DNA of 64,000 bases from Pelecanus crispus (lineage: Eukaryota > Chordata > Aves > Pelecaniformes > Pelecanidae): assembly GCF_030463565.1 (NCBI RefSeq), contig NC_134651.1, positions 13,962,734-14,026,733 on the forward strand. The letters are read 5' to 3'. A program made the position numbers and the translations under genes. The notes below the pieces were generated by a model that was not told the origin of the DNA, made no database searches, and saw only the letters and a list, made by a program, of their open reading frames with translations. This document shows positions 38,874 to 50,295 of this stretch, piece after piece; positions within the stretch are counted from its first letter, which is position 1, and the number at the start of each line of letters is the position of its first letter.

Positions 38874-41800
38874 GTACTGAAGAGAAGTTGTGTGGTACTT
38901 TGAGAGCCTGAAAAGACTGTATTGAAATGCTTATTTCATTATTTATTGCATTGGAGGGATTGAAAAAACTGTTTTAAAGGAGTGTATGCAAGCATCGTAC
39001 CTGTGTGTATAGTATCCATACACAGAGTCACACAGAGTTTTTACTTACCAATCCTTTAAGCTCATATCTACTAGAAAAAGCCTTTGATCTCCTATTTTCT
39101 TTTAATCCTATATATTGCCTGCTTGAAGTCACAGGTTGCTCAGAAGTCTTACTGTTTTTCTTGGGCTTACCAAGCTAACTCCAAGCTAACTCCTAGGGTT
39201 TTGTGACCATATGAGCATGGCTGGAGTGGTACATTACAGCTGACACACACTGCTCTGTAATTCATGTGTGTACACATCTCATGTCTAAGGAGCACTGCTC
39301 TGGAGTTGAAGACACTTAGAGGCCATGGATAGCGGTGTATGAAGCAGGAAAATGGATGGGGTACAACCAGGAGGGAGGAGTGTGAAGGGTTGGGCAGACA
39401 AGCCCATGGAGTCTTCCACAGCATCAGAAGAGCTCTTAGGGAAACCCCTCCCAAAGCTCTCCAGCACCTCTGGCTCCTGAGCCGTGCCCGTTGGACAAGC
39501 CCCTGGCCCTGAGCACGACAGTCACCTCACTGACGGCTTGCTTGCTTGCTTGCAGTTAGGTCCATATTTCATGCATTAATGCTCAGCATCGCTGCTTCTC
39601 TCTTGCTCAAGGCCCTCTGCTACACTATATATTAGACACTGTGGAAGCAAGGGGAGGACACAACCCTTCCCTGCTCGTGGGACTGGGACCTCATTGTGGT
39701 GTTGCTGCAAGAATGGTTTTGTAGGTAGACTGATGAAAACCAGCTATGATCCTCCCAAGACTGGCGGTAGTTTCTATCACTGTCTGTAACATAATGGCTT
39801 GGCTTTTACGGAGAGCACAAACCACCTTGTGTTAATGAGTAATAAAAGCAACCGACCCGTAGTGCATTCGTCTCTTAGCTGGTAATGTGTGTAGTCGAGG
39901 TGATAAGGCTGTTATATTAGCAAAGTTACGCTGCATTGATAATCACGCAGCATAAGAGCCCTACAAGACCAAGCTGTGATAATTAAGTATTAGGATACCC
40001 TAATGCTTTTGTGAGTGTCAAAGTGCTGTAAATGTTAAGTTAGCCAAGAGAATAAGATACAGTTAGCATATATAGTACGGCCTACAAATCCATTTGAAAG
40101 CTACACTGAGTCACGTCAGCCAGGTTTTAGGCTATACAAAGACATCTTGGGAGGTGTTTTTGGGAGAGCTGTTTTCCGAAGCTGAGGGGACATCTGTGGT
40201 GCTAAGCTAGGAAAGCAGAGTTTGATGAGAAACTGCTACAGACTTCGCTTCATGAAGATGCTGACTTGCTTTAAATAAAGAGTATTAAATATGTACCTTG
40301 CCAGTTCCTACTGAATAAGACTATCACATTCTTTCCAGTAACTCCAGCAGTTTCCATAGGACTGTTTGGAGACATGGACGTAAAGAAGGACCAGATATTG
40401 GATTGGCCTGTCTGTCAGGTGAAAATCACAAACCATCTTCATTGTGTCGGATGCTCTGGAACAGTTTTACACCAGGGAAAACTGGAGGATCCTGACCTGC
40501 TCTGCTGCTGAGGCCAGGATGCTCCTGAGCCCTGAGCTAGATGCAAATGGCTGGTGTGAAGCCACTTCCCATTCCCTGTCCCCCAGTGACTCACAGCCAG
40601 GGAAGCGCTGGCATCCTGCTCTAGGAAGGGTCGCTTGCCTGCCCTGCCCTGCAGGGAGGGTGAACACAGGGAGGTGGACGGAGCTGGGACACCAACACGA
40701 ATTGCCGGACACGTGGAAAATAAACAAGACTTTGCCAGGACTTCTGTGACAGCTATGGAGAGATGGAGCAAACCACAGGCAGCACTAGCACCTGGACATG
40801 CTGCCTTCATCCCTTAGTGGAATTTGCTCCTTGGGCTGACATGCATGGACATCTGATGTGCTAAGCTGGAAGAAGAGTGTATGATGTGTCCGTTACAAAA
40901 GCTTAGAAACACCTCTCTGGCTAATACGTGGTGCTGCTGTTCCCCTGGGAGTTTTTTTCTTTCTACCTCAGTCATGCTTGTATTGGGCACACTTTCACCA
41001 TACACCAAATGAGGAAAAATGGCCCCCTTCTCCGCATCTGGGCTTATTGCCTCTGAAAGAGGCTTGTATTTGGGTGCAGGACAGAATGAGAAGGCAGGGA
41101 GGTCCATACGGCTGTAATACATTTGCTGGCTAATTCTCTGCTACTGTAAAACTCTGCTCGTGCCACCTCTAATGACTTAATTCTATTTGTGGAAGGCTGT
41201 CTCAGATTTTCCAGGCCTTTTCTGAGCTCACCACACCACTTTTTCTGAGTTACTACTAATAACAACTGGCTAGGATAACTTGTTTTGAAAACTGGTGCAG
41301 CCACAGGTTAATTAACACAGTGCAAGACAAGCATAGGAAGATGATGCATATTATCAGTGCCTGTCTCATATCAATGCAATCGCTATCTATGTGGCTAATG
41401 AAAGTCATTATGCTTTATGGGACCTGCATGGCCAATGCTCTGTCCCAGTGGGTCTGAACTGTTGGAAACACAACTCCACCCTTGTCAAAGAAAGCCACAA
41501 AGTGAAGATCATGTGTGTTTTTGCCTTATATATGGATGCCAGAAAACTCAGCAGAAAACATCATACCTGCATAACCATATCAAGACATACATCAGGCAGA
41601 GAAGGAAGAAGAAAAGTTTCTCACTTCTCAGCTTCTAAGAATGGAATTAGAAAACAGAGAGCAGAAAGCTAAAGCAGCAGAGTCCTGCAGACCCTGGCCT
41701 TTTGATTTGGGACTTTTGTTCTCTACCCAGTGTCTCCCAAAGCATGTGCTGAGGACCTCTTCTGCAGTGTGCCCTCTGAGGAACAGAGTGATCCTGGGAT

Positions 41801-43215
41801 CCAGGCAAACGATTGTTAACTCTGACAGTAAAACTGCCTCATGAGGTTATGATGGGAATTATACGGGTTATATTTCGTAAGAATAATAAACTACTTATTG
41901 CTATTGTATTTGGCGGGAAATCTCTTGAGAAGAGAGAGCAAGCTTTGAGCATTCTGTAAAAGTACCGATTGGCTCCATCTGGAGGTGGCAGCTGAGATGA
42001 CAGACACCATCAGTTTGGGAAAGCAGATCGTAAGCAGGGCTGAAAGAGTGAGAATCGACTCCTCAGCCCTGTGTTGAAGACTTGCCTGCTAAAAGCAGGT
42101 CTCCAGTCTTTTATGGCTTCTCTTTTCAAAAATAAAGGTCACTGAGGATGTGATGGTTTCTGTGCATTTGTACGTTTGGGATGGGAAGAATTTCTAGTCC
42201 TGCTCCCCCTTGGTTTTCCTGGAAGGTGCCCTGGAGCCCTGCTAGGTTTCTCAGTGCTGCGTGAGAGAAGGAGTTGAGAAGGCTCCTTACAGAGGTCCCG
42301 TCCATCCGTCCCTGGCAGCCTGTGTGACCCGTGCTCACCCAGGGAGTCCTGCAGGGAAGCAAGAAGGTTGCAATGGCAGTAAATGAGCAGGCAAAATCCA
42401 ACCAAACAAAATACCCCAAACTGGCACTGTCTTGAAAAGTTCAAGATTCCCACATGGGAACTGGACTCAGGCCATCAATAAATTGAAGTCCAGGGCATGA
42501 CAAGTATCTATCTTTGACTTAAATGCAGAATACAGGGTTCCATATCTGAGTTGGGATGGTTGTCGGTGTTGGCTCTGAAGGCCCATGACTGCTACCTTTT
42601 CCCTTCCCTTTCTAGTGACAGTCCTGCATTGAACTAGGTCATCACTGCATGAGAGACCAACTGGGTAACCAAAGGGCCTGGGATCTATACCAAGATGTTT
42701 TATAGTTGCTCACTGCTAAGGCATGAACCAATGTACAGGAATAAACATGTGTGTGCACATGAAAGCTCTTCTGTGCATCCCTTAGCAGTGCTCAAAACTT
42801 CTGCCCTGAAGAACAAGCTTTGATTATTTTTTTTAATTCCTACTTTGCCAAAACCGGCAATGATATCTGTTTTCCTTGCAAGTCCAGGACTCCAGTTACC
42901 TGCGTGCCACTTCTGCAGAACCCCGTTTCTCTTCAGCCAGGCATGACAAGAGCTTTAACTGTGCAGGGCGGATTGGCTGCAGCAGCTCCTGTGGGCGCTC
43001 TCACCCTCCTCCCATCCCCTTGCAGGTGAGCGTTGCTCCTGCGGCCATCACTAACGGATGGCATCTGCAGAAGTAAGAAGCTCCCGCTGTTCAAGGCCAC
43101 TGGAAGAGGGTGGTGGTGACCTGGGACACTGAGGCTCTGACTCTACCCCAGCTTTAAGAACAAGGGCTGGGCAGTATTTTTCTCACACCTCTGGATGTGC
43201 TGAGCACCTGCTGGC

Positions 43216-43329
43216 ATGAGGTTTTTCCTCCAGTATGTGGGCTGTTTTTTTGCTTTTTTCTCTACTGGGTTTTTGATAGCATCTACCTGGACAGACTGCT
43301 GGATGGTGAATGCTGATGATTCCCTGGAG
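43216..43329 (+). CDS. CLDN16: CLDN16 coding exon 1
   Basis: 114 nt, residues 1-38: TM1 and the start of the first extracellular loop ([15 protein letters not shown], near-identical to mammals). It ends on a codon boundary (phase 0) with donor GAG|GTAAGA. The same frame has TGA at 43201-43203, so if the exon extends upstream unspliced, translation must start here. Confidence 0.96.
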
Positions 43330-46300
43330 GTAAGATCGGGGTGAGGAGAGCCTGATCACCAAACAAATGTGTCCTGGAGAGAGTTTGGTTCCAAGCACCA
43401 TTGCTCCACTCTCATGTACTTTTCCCCTGTTGTGCTGGATGAAAGTGGATGAAAATCAAATGAATGACTCTAGCAAGAGCAGGGGAAAAGTGGTATTTTG
43501 TGTAATTGTCTCTGCCAGACTTTATTATCCAGACTCTGCTCTTACTTAGTAAGTTCAGAAAAGGTCTACAGGCTCTAGGTTTAAATGTGCATGAACTTGA
43601 CTACAGTTACCCTGCATCTCTAACCTGCATCGATATTTTGGAGATGTTTCTAATTCTGTAGGTCAGACTTCTTGGTGGAAAAGTCCAGCGTGTACACCTG
43701 TACTTTTCAAGTCTTTTTCTTAACAGCCATTAAGGTATAGGGCTAGCAGAAATTTATGGGGAGCATGGGGACTAGCGTCAGATCCAGCATTCAAACATAC
43801 CTTCTTGAACTGGTGCAGACATTAGCACCCTCCTGTTAGAGAAAAGTATTGGCAAAAGTAAACTGCAAACAAGGGAGCAGAATGCTGCATACATGCAAGC
43901 TACGCCCCAGAGACTCCAGACCCCAAACTGTCACCGTTTCTCCAGCACTCGGTACTGCAAGTTTGTAATTTTCTTCCCAGAGCAGCCAGCCAACACCTTC
44001 TGCATATTTAAAGGCTGCAGGTCCACAGTGTGGGAATCTGCTCTCTGGTAAACAGGGTGTTTAATGCAGTGAAGGTGAAACACCTTCCAAGACAGGGAGT
44101 TTGGCTGAATATATCAGGAGAAAACTTTCTACGTGCTATCCAGCATAGGAAACCAGAAGAGCTCCTCCGCACTCAATGATGCAACACAACATTTAGCTGC
44201 ATCACATCAAGTGATGAATTATCTGAAGAAGGCTAAAAGTGATTACAAGAAAAATACTTTTTTTCTCTATGTCACATGAAGTCCCAACAATCTGACTGGC
44301 AATCCCACCCTGGAAGGTGGTTGTTGATGCTGAGGTGGTCATAGATCCAGTTCTGTGAGGTTGCTGATGGCAAGTGTGTCTGCTCAGTGAGCCTCTTTGC
44401 AGGGAAAACAGTGTGCACCCACTGCTGCTGGTTGGAATATCACTCTTCATTTGTCAACTTAATTCGGGAGATACTTTAGGTTCATCTCAGGAAGCTGTGA
44501 ATCACCTGGAGTCAGCTGAATATATCAGTATGCTCAGAAAAGCCAAATGGATCCCAGATTGTGCTATTATTTCCAAGAAAATCAGAAGAGGGAAACCTAG
44601 CTCCTGAGTAAAGCGAGTCCAGGAAAGAACCAGTCCGTTACCCTGAGGCTGTGTAACCTTGTCTTATTGGCACAAAGGCACCTGTGCTGGGCTGTCACCA
44701 AGTGCTCCATTAACACCCAGCTGGGTTATTAGCAGCCACTACTCTCACATTCCTACTCTGAGTGTGAATACTAAATAATGGAGAAAAACGCCCCCAGCCT
44801 TAATACCTGACCGACTGATCTCCTTAATGGCCCTAATGACTCACTGCCTCTCTAAATACAGGAATGCAAGTAAACTGTCCATGGCCAGGAAGGCGTGGAG
44901 TCCACAATGACTCCTGTTCTCAGCTGGAAAAAGGGGAACTCGGGCAACTTTTCATTTCAGGAGAAAGGAGCTCCATCATCCAGCATAGAAAGTCGCCTGG
45001 GTTTGACCCTGGTCCCCAGCAGCTGGGGAGGAGGAAGCCCTCGCTGTGGTCCCGCTGGAGAGGAGCAGCCCAGGAGACAGAGGCCGGGGAGCACCGGGAG
45101 CAGCCGCCTCGGGGGCTGCGGGGGCCCCGGCCAGCGCTCAGCTCCCCCAGCCCCTCGCCCCCCTTCAGAAACAACCAGGTTACGGCAACACAGAAAGTGG
45201 TGTAAGCTGGTGCATTCTGTGTGCGCATCAAGACAAGCCTGGGGCAATTTTTGCAGTAGGTTGTGCTGGAAAAAAACCCATAATCTGCTTCCCAACAAGC
45301 GCTGTATTGTGTACACAGTCCCTCCCTGTTGCAGGTGGATTAAAAATATTAGCGCTACTGTTAAATGCTGCCTGTTTTACTCTCGTGCTGGGCTTGTAAT
45401 CATCGCGTGTTGGCATCTTTTTACAGTACGGTAAAACACTGTGACTAACATCACTCACGTTTGTCTTCTGTGCTTTCCCCGGAGGGGGAAGTGTGTGCTT
45501 CTTCTGTCAATTTTATTAGAATTATTTTAATATTAATTATACATTTTGCAAAGGATATAATTTTATATATATTACAGTCATTATGCAGTTTATGTTTTAC
45601 ATGCATACTTCTGTTAGGGAAAGCAGGTCGTGGCAATGTGTTTCGTAATCAAAGCGGGAGATGAGGAGTTTGGCTGCGATACTGAGCTTCTCGGGGAGTC
45701 CTCGTCTGGGTCCAGGGAAGCTGGAGCAGATTTGCCATGGTGGGAAAGAGGTGATGGGGAATTAGTGCTACCAACATGGTGCATGGGTCCGGCCACGGGA
45801 TGGAGAAATCCATGCCCCCACATGATGCCCCAGCCAGCCCTGACCCCCCTCCCGTTTACAGCAGCGAGTTCCCGTGTGCCTGAGGGTCTGCGCTGTCTGC
45901 GCAAGGGCATCCCAAGGGTGGTCTGGGAGCAGGTTAACAACCAGAAGGACAAACGGTGCACAAAGCAGAGATAACAGAAACTGGAATAACTCAGCAGTGG
46001 CTCAGGCCAGCCACAGGTCCCCCCTCTGACGACTGTTCCCATCACTCCCGCACCAGGCAATGAGACATTGCTGTGCATGTGCTGCATAGAGGTGGGCTGA
46101 TCCCTGCTTCTGCCTGTGTTCAGCACTAGCAGGAGTAGGTGACAACTGAAACACCCCAAGAAACACAAAACATTTATCAAGTTTTTTCTAGTCTGGAAAG
46201 GGGCTTGTTTCACAAGCTGATCACAACTGTTGCACCTTAAAACCTCTGTTTTGCTTGGAAGCTGACAAAGCCTGGAATCCCATTAGTCTCTTTATAAATA

Positions 46301-49300
46301 ACAGAGACGAAGATGCTGCTTGTAAGATTTAAAAAAACAATACTAATGCGAGCCAGTGAGGAAGTAACTGAGAGTATTAGCTGAAAACAGAGTACTATGA
46401 ATAAGCCTACGGTGGTTTGGGAGGAACATGAAATGATATAAATACAAGTGGAACAAAATGTGATTTAATAAAAATATGCTAATTTCAAGCACAGCCTGAA
46501 CAGTGGTGAGTTAAGACAGAAGAGGAGCTGCAGCTGGATTAAGAGGGCCATGGTAAAAACTTACATCTAATATAAATATGGAAAATTGTTTTACATGACC
46601 CTGTTCTCTTGAAAAACACAGAATCAATGAAACCAGGTTTTTCCAGCACTGCTGCTCATTTTTTTGTGATATTTTTCATTAACCTTCCCTGAAATTCTCA
46701 GAAATTTTAAGTAGTTTTGATTGTTTTCACTCAAACATAAATAGTATCCTTTTTGCCAGTCTGAAGTAGTGAGTCATTTTTACTCACCTTTTATCCACAA
46801 TGCAGTTATCACAGAGAAGGTATACAGTTTGGCTCGGGCATTGTATTGTGGAGAAAATACTGTGGTTGGTTACAGACTTCAATACATCCTGAATGAGACT
46901 TTATTAAGTGGCTGAGATATGTTATTATCTGCTCTGTGATTTGCACAGTGCAAGAGAAATTAATTTATTGCATCATCCAAGCAAGCCTGGTCCCCTTCCC
47001 CTGCGTGAAACCCATTCGAGAGTTTCTCTTTCCATTAACTGCAGCGGGTGTTGCTGGCAGCAGCGGGGCAGGCTGGATTCCAGAGCTGCACCGACATTAA
47101 CTCCGCTCCTTATATGAGCAATTCCAGGAATGTTTTAGAGGTGCTTGTTGCTGTATTTGCATTGGTAATGAAAACACCTCCCATATTAAAGTGACTTATG
47201 GAAGGTTGGGCTGGGAATGGTATCTACGGCTTCAGGACAGCGGAGACAATTAGCCATGATGCTACTGCAACGTCTGCTGAGTCTCGATGTCTCAGTGATG
47301 AGTGTGGCTTGGGCACGCGTGGTCCCATAGCCGGCAGCACACCGGGAGCCCCAGGGCCAGGATCAGCGCTGGCTGCCTCTCATTTTCCAGCCAGCATTTA
47401 CAGCTGAGTAATTTGGGGGCAGACTTCCACACGCGTCTGGAGAGGGGCTCACATCCACACCTCCGCTCTGCAGCAAAGCGCTCCTCTACCCCGCCGCGGC
47501 CACCTCCCATTGCGGGCGCCCAGCTCCTGGTGCAATGCCTGCCCCACCAGTCATACTCCCCTCTGAGCTGCTCCTTCTCAGCAGGAGGATGATGTAAGGG
47601 GAGCATGGACAGCAAAGTCTCAGGTCGTCTGGTCCATAGCCCTGCCCAGCTCAGCCTAGACAAGCATTTGGCAAGGAGTGATCAAACCTGCTCTTAGATC
47701 TCTCCCATCAGCCACCCCCCAGCTCCTGCCAGAAATTTCCTTCAGAATTTTTATCCTTACCAACAGGAAGTTTTTTTTCCTAATGTCTAGTCTGAATTTC
47801 TTTTGCTCTAATTTAAAACCACTAGCAGGGACACAGAAAACATTGTCCTCCTTCTCCATCCTGCCACTTTTCTTCTTCTTCAAGCTAAACAACTGCGGTT
47901 TACCATTGACATAACTGGACCAGGATTTCTGTTGAAGGGCCTAGCTGACCATTTACTGTGTTGGTGGATATGTTAACTTACTGTCTTCTTTCTCTTCTCA
48001 ACCTACAGGTGAGTACAAAATGCCGTGGCCTGTGGTGGGAATGTGTCACAAATGTTTTTGATGGGATCCAAACTTGCGATGAGTACGACTCCATCTTCGC
48101 TGAGCACCCTGGTATGTAAGAGTCAAAGATGTTTCTACAAGTGGTGGTGACACCTGACTGTAAACAAAAAGAGCATCTGTTCTACTCAGTGACAGATAAT
48201 TTGGTGCACATACGTATTAGAGCCATTTTTCTTTTCTCAACAAGGTATTACTCCCAGGGTAAGATGGACAAAACTTCACCCCAGAAAAAAATGTTCCCAT
48301 GGGGTCTGACGCCATTACCCACCCACATTTCCATTCCTTGTGCTCTAGAATGACCCGCTTTTGTCCTGCAGTGAAGCTGGTGCTGACCCGAGCCATGATG
48401 ATCACAGCAGATATCCTGGCAGGATTTGGATTTCTCTTCCTTGTCCTGGGACTCGACTGCGTGAAATTCCTTCCTGATGAGCCACTCATCAAGCTGCGCA
48501 TCTGCCTGGTGTCTGGAGTTACGTTGCTCATTGCAGGTATTTGCTGCTGCAACCCCACCCTGCAGAACACTCTTTAGCAAAGGGGGAAAGTTTTAAAGCC
48601 TCCTCTTATTTTGGGGAGAGGAGTTGGTGATTTTCTAGGGGGTAAACATGGGGGAAGGATTTGCTTTACTTGTGCCATATAGCTTCCTCTGTTCACTGCC
48701 TGCCCCTAACAGCACATAGATGAGTTTATCTGCTTTCATTTAATTTAATGACCAGATGACTTGGCTCTGAGTTGACTGACTTCCATTTACTGCTGTTTTA
48801 CTGTGAAGAAGTCAGTGTTGTTGATAAAGCAAAGAGACCTAATTGCCGAAGGACTAGAATGTCCTGGCATCCTGGTTTGGTTCCTGGCTCTGCCACAGAT
48901 TGTGTGACCTTGGGCAAGTCACTTAGCCCGAAATCTCTGCAGCCGATCTCTAATAAAAAGATAATAACACATCTATCTCTCCTAGGTGATAAACACCCAT
49001 CTGACTGAGGTGCTTTGCTGTTACAGCCAGTGGGAGAATTTTAAATGCAAAAATAAATAGGCAGCCAGCTAGGTACCAAGTAATTTAATTTGACTTTATG
49101 CCAATATCTAGCATCTACCTCTGATTCAGTGTAAGCAGATTTAACACATAACTCACCCCAGCACATATAAAACACTTTGAGAGGTTCTTTTAAACATCCT
49201 CCATTCACCTCCCAAAGTTTGTCTGAAAACCACTGTCGAACTTCTGAAAGTCAAAACAGATTAGAAAATTAAATCCTTGAAGCAGCTTTACAACAAGTTG

Positions 49301-50295
49301 ATAAACAAGCTGAGAAGGGAGGAGCTTTCTGCCTTTTACTGCAAAAACCTGAGTGCTGCCAACCGGCACTGATGGTGTGTGTGAGTGCCAGCACAGCCTC
49401 TGCCTGACAGCGCTCCAGCTGATACCAGTAGGAGCCAGGGCGAATCCGCCAAAGTGACTGGGCTGAGACCGAAGAGGGGCCAAAACCTGCTGTCCGAGGA
49501 AGGTCTTCCCATCCTAAAGTCTGAGCCAGCAGACAGCAGGCTAGAGCTCCAGATTTTATGTTTGTGATCTCCTCGTGGTCCATTTGGGAGCGCTGTGTGG
49601 TACCTCCCTCCTGTCCTGCAGGTCTCCCAGGCATTACCGGCTCGGTGTGGTATGCCGTTGATGTCTACGTGGAGCGCTCCTCTCTGGTCTTCCACAATGT
49701 GTTTCTGGGCATCCAGTACAAGTTTGGCTGGTCGTGCTGGCTCGGCATGGCGGGGTCCCTCGGCTGTTTCTTATCCGGGGCCCTGCTCACCTGCTGCATG
49801 TATGTCTTCAGAGGTGAGGAACTGTAGTAGGGCTGAAACACAGTTCAGAGACAGAGCCATTGCTCGGGGCGTGCTACAGGCACACAGGGTGGGGAAAGTC
49901 CTTCGGGGGCATCCTTTAGCATGGTTGCTCATCCCCAGTAGCAATATCTTCAGCTGTAAAATGGGAATAGTGTTATTTCAGCAGCTCTAGAAAGCACATC
50001 AAGGTTTTCAGGTGAGAGCTGAGGTGTAAATATGACATAAAATGTGTTATTATGTCATATCTTTGAGCACTGCTTTCTCTGCCTTTCGAGGCTTTGCAGC
50101 TGAAAGTCACCAAGCACTCATTAGCAGATCCTGTTTCTCTCCCTGTGCCTCACAGAGACCAGCTCTGGAAGACTCCACTCTGCTTACTCCTTGAGGAAAG
50201 GCTATTCCTCAGCTGGGACAATTGTAACAAATGTGCATTTGCCATCCTCGCAAACAGCCACTGCCAAAATGTACGCAGTGGACACAAGAGTGTGA
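43216..50295 (+). CDS. CLDN16: Claudin-16 (paracellin-1), complete, 5 coding exons, 237 aa
   Basis: Tight-junction claudin that in mammals acts with claudin-19 in paracellular magnesium and calcium reabsorption in the thick ascending limb. Exons are 43216-43329, 48009-48111, 48372-48536, 49622-49813 and 50156-50295; they total 714 nt, all introns are GT-AG and all phases are consistent. Seen directly: TM1 (about 4-24); first-loop signature W29, G45-L46-W47, C50, C61 with acidic residues D34, D35, E38, D56 and D62-E63; TM2 (about 80-100) with [11 protein letters not shown]3 (about 115-138); second loop [14 protein letters not shown]4 (about 168-190); and a terminal TRV PDZ-binding motif after KMYAVD. 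The chosen ATG is equivalent to the internal human start of the 235-aa form, and an in-frame TGA 15 nt upstream blocks the longer N-terminus. It is divergent from CLDN1 and convergent with TMEM207. Confidence 0.97.
43330..48008 (+). other. CLDN16: CLDN16 intron 1
   Basis: 4.7 kb with no recognised exon. It contains a local GC-rich, CpG-bearing patch (about 45000-45170), an AT-rich block (45500-45600) and a CR1 fragment near its 3' end. Confidence 0.8.
47617..47890 (-). mobile_element. CR1 LINE fragment in CLDN16 intron 1
   Basis: The plus strand reads antisense CR1: CAGGTCGTCTGGTCCA near the 3' end, then TTTCCTAATGTCTAGTCTGA and CTAATTTAAAACCACTAGCA. It is 5'-truncated, opposite to CLDN16, and ends about 120 bp before exon 2. 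Confidence 0.8.
48009..48111 (+). CDS. CLDN16: CLDN16 coding exon 2
   Basis: 103 nt, residues 39-72 plus one base of codon 73. It holds the GLWWEC and CDEYD parts of the claudin signature. Oddity: the exon's first six bases are GTGAGT, directly after the CAG acceptor, so the acceptor and a perfect 5' splice-site hexamer coincide. Confidence 0.96.
48372..48536 (+). CDS. CLDN16: CLDN16 coding exon 3
   Basis: 165 nt, the same length as CLDN1 exon 2, as expected for paralogues. It encodes residues 73-128: TM2, the short cytoplasmic loop ([16 protein letters not shown]) and most of TM3. Acceptor CCTGCAG, donor GCAG|GTATTT. Confidence 0.97.
48860..49005 (+). mobile_element. MIR/CORE-SINE relic in CLDN16 intron 3
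   Basis: TTCCTGGCTCTGCCACA, then TGTGTGACCTTGGGCAAGTC plus ACTTAG, match the conserved MIR core almost base for base. They are followed by AAAAAGATAATAACAC-type sequence as in the MIR 3' half. This is an ancient amniote SINE; such copies are uncommon in bird genomes. Confidence 0.85.
49622..49813 (+). CDS. CLDN16: CLDN16 coding exon 4
   Basis: 192 nt, residues 128-192 (end codons split): the end of TM3, the whole second extracellular loop and TM4. Strings such as [20 protein letters not shown] match mammalian CLDN16 exactly or nearly so. Strong donor AGAG|GTGAGG. Confidence 0.97.
49930..50020 (+). mobile_element. Possible MIR-like fragment in CLDN16 intron 4
   Basis: TCTTCAGCTGTAAAATGGGA followed by ATAGTGTTATTTC resembles the MIR segment CATCTGTAAAATGGGGATAA. 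Short and degenerate, so tentative. Confidence 0.35.
50156..50295 (+). CDS. CLDN16: CLDN16 coding exon 5
   Basis: 140 nt, residues 192-237 and a TGA stop: the cytoplasmic tail. Ser/Tyr-rich ([15 protein letters not shown]) and ending KMYAVDTRV, the PDZ ligand that binds ZO-1 in mammals. The middle of the tail is the least conserved part against the human protein as I recall it. Confidence 0.95.

Larger units (their letters stand above)
29100..43215. other. Spacer between the divergent CLDN1 and CLDN16 genes
   Basis: About 14 kb upstream of both genes. GC-rich to about 29760, then mixed composition. No ORF has a recognisable product. It holds a possible MIR fragment (38755-38830), an 18-A homopolymer, a CTTG repeat at 39537-39553, and an AT-rich segment at 39.78-40.3 kb that looks non-random. 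CLDN16 non-coding first exon(s), if present, would be in the right-hand part but cannot be located by sequence alone. Confidence 0.6.

Noticed and set aside
45614-46213. 199-codon minus-strand ORF in CLDN16 intron 1
   Set aside because: No domain, signal or splice-consistent partner; the composition looks like translated non-coding DNA. The length is within chance for 64 kb read in six frames.
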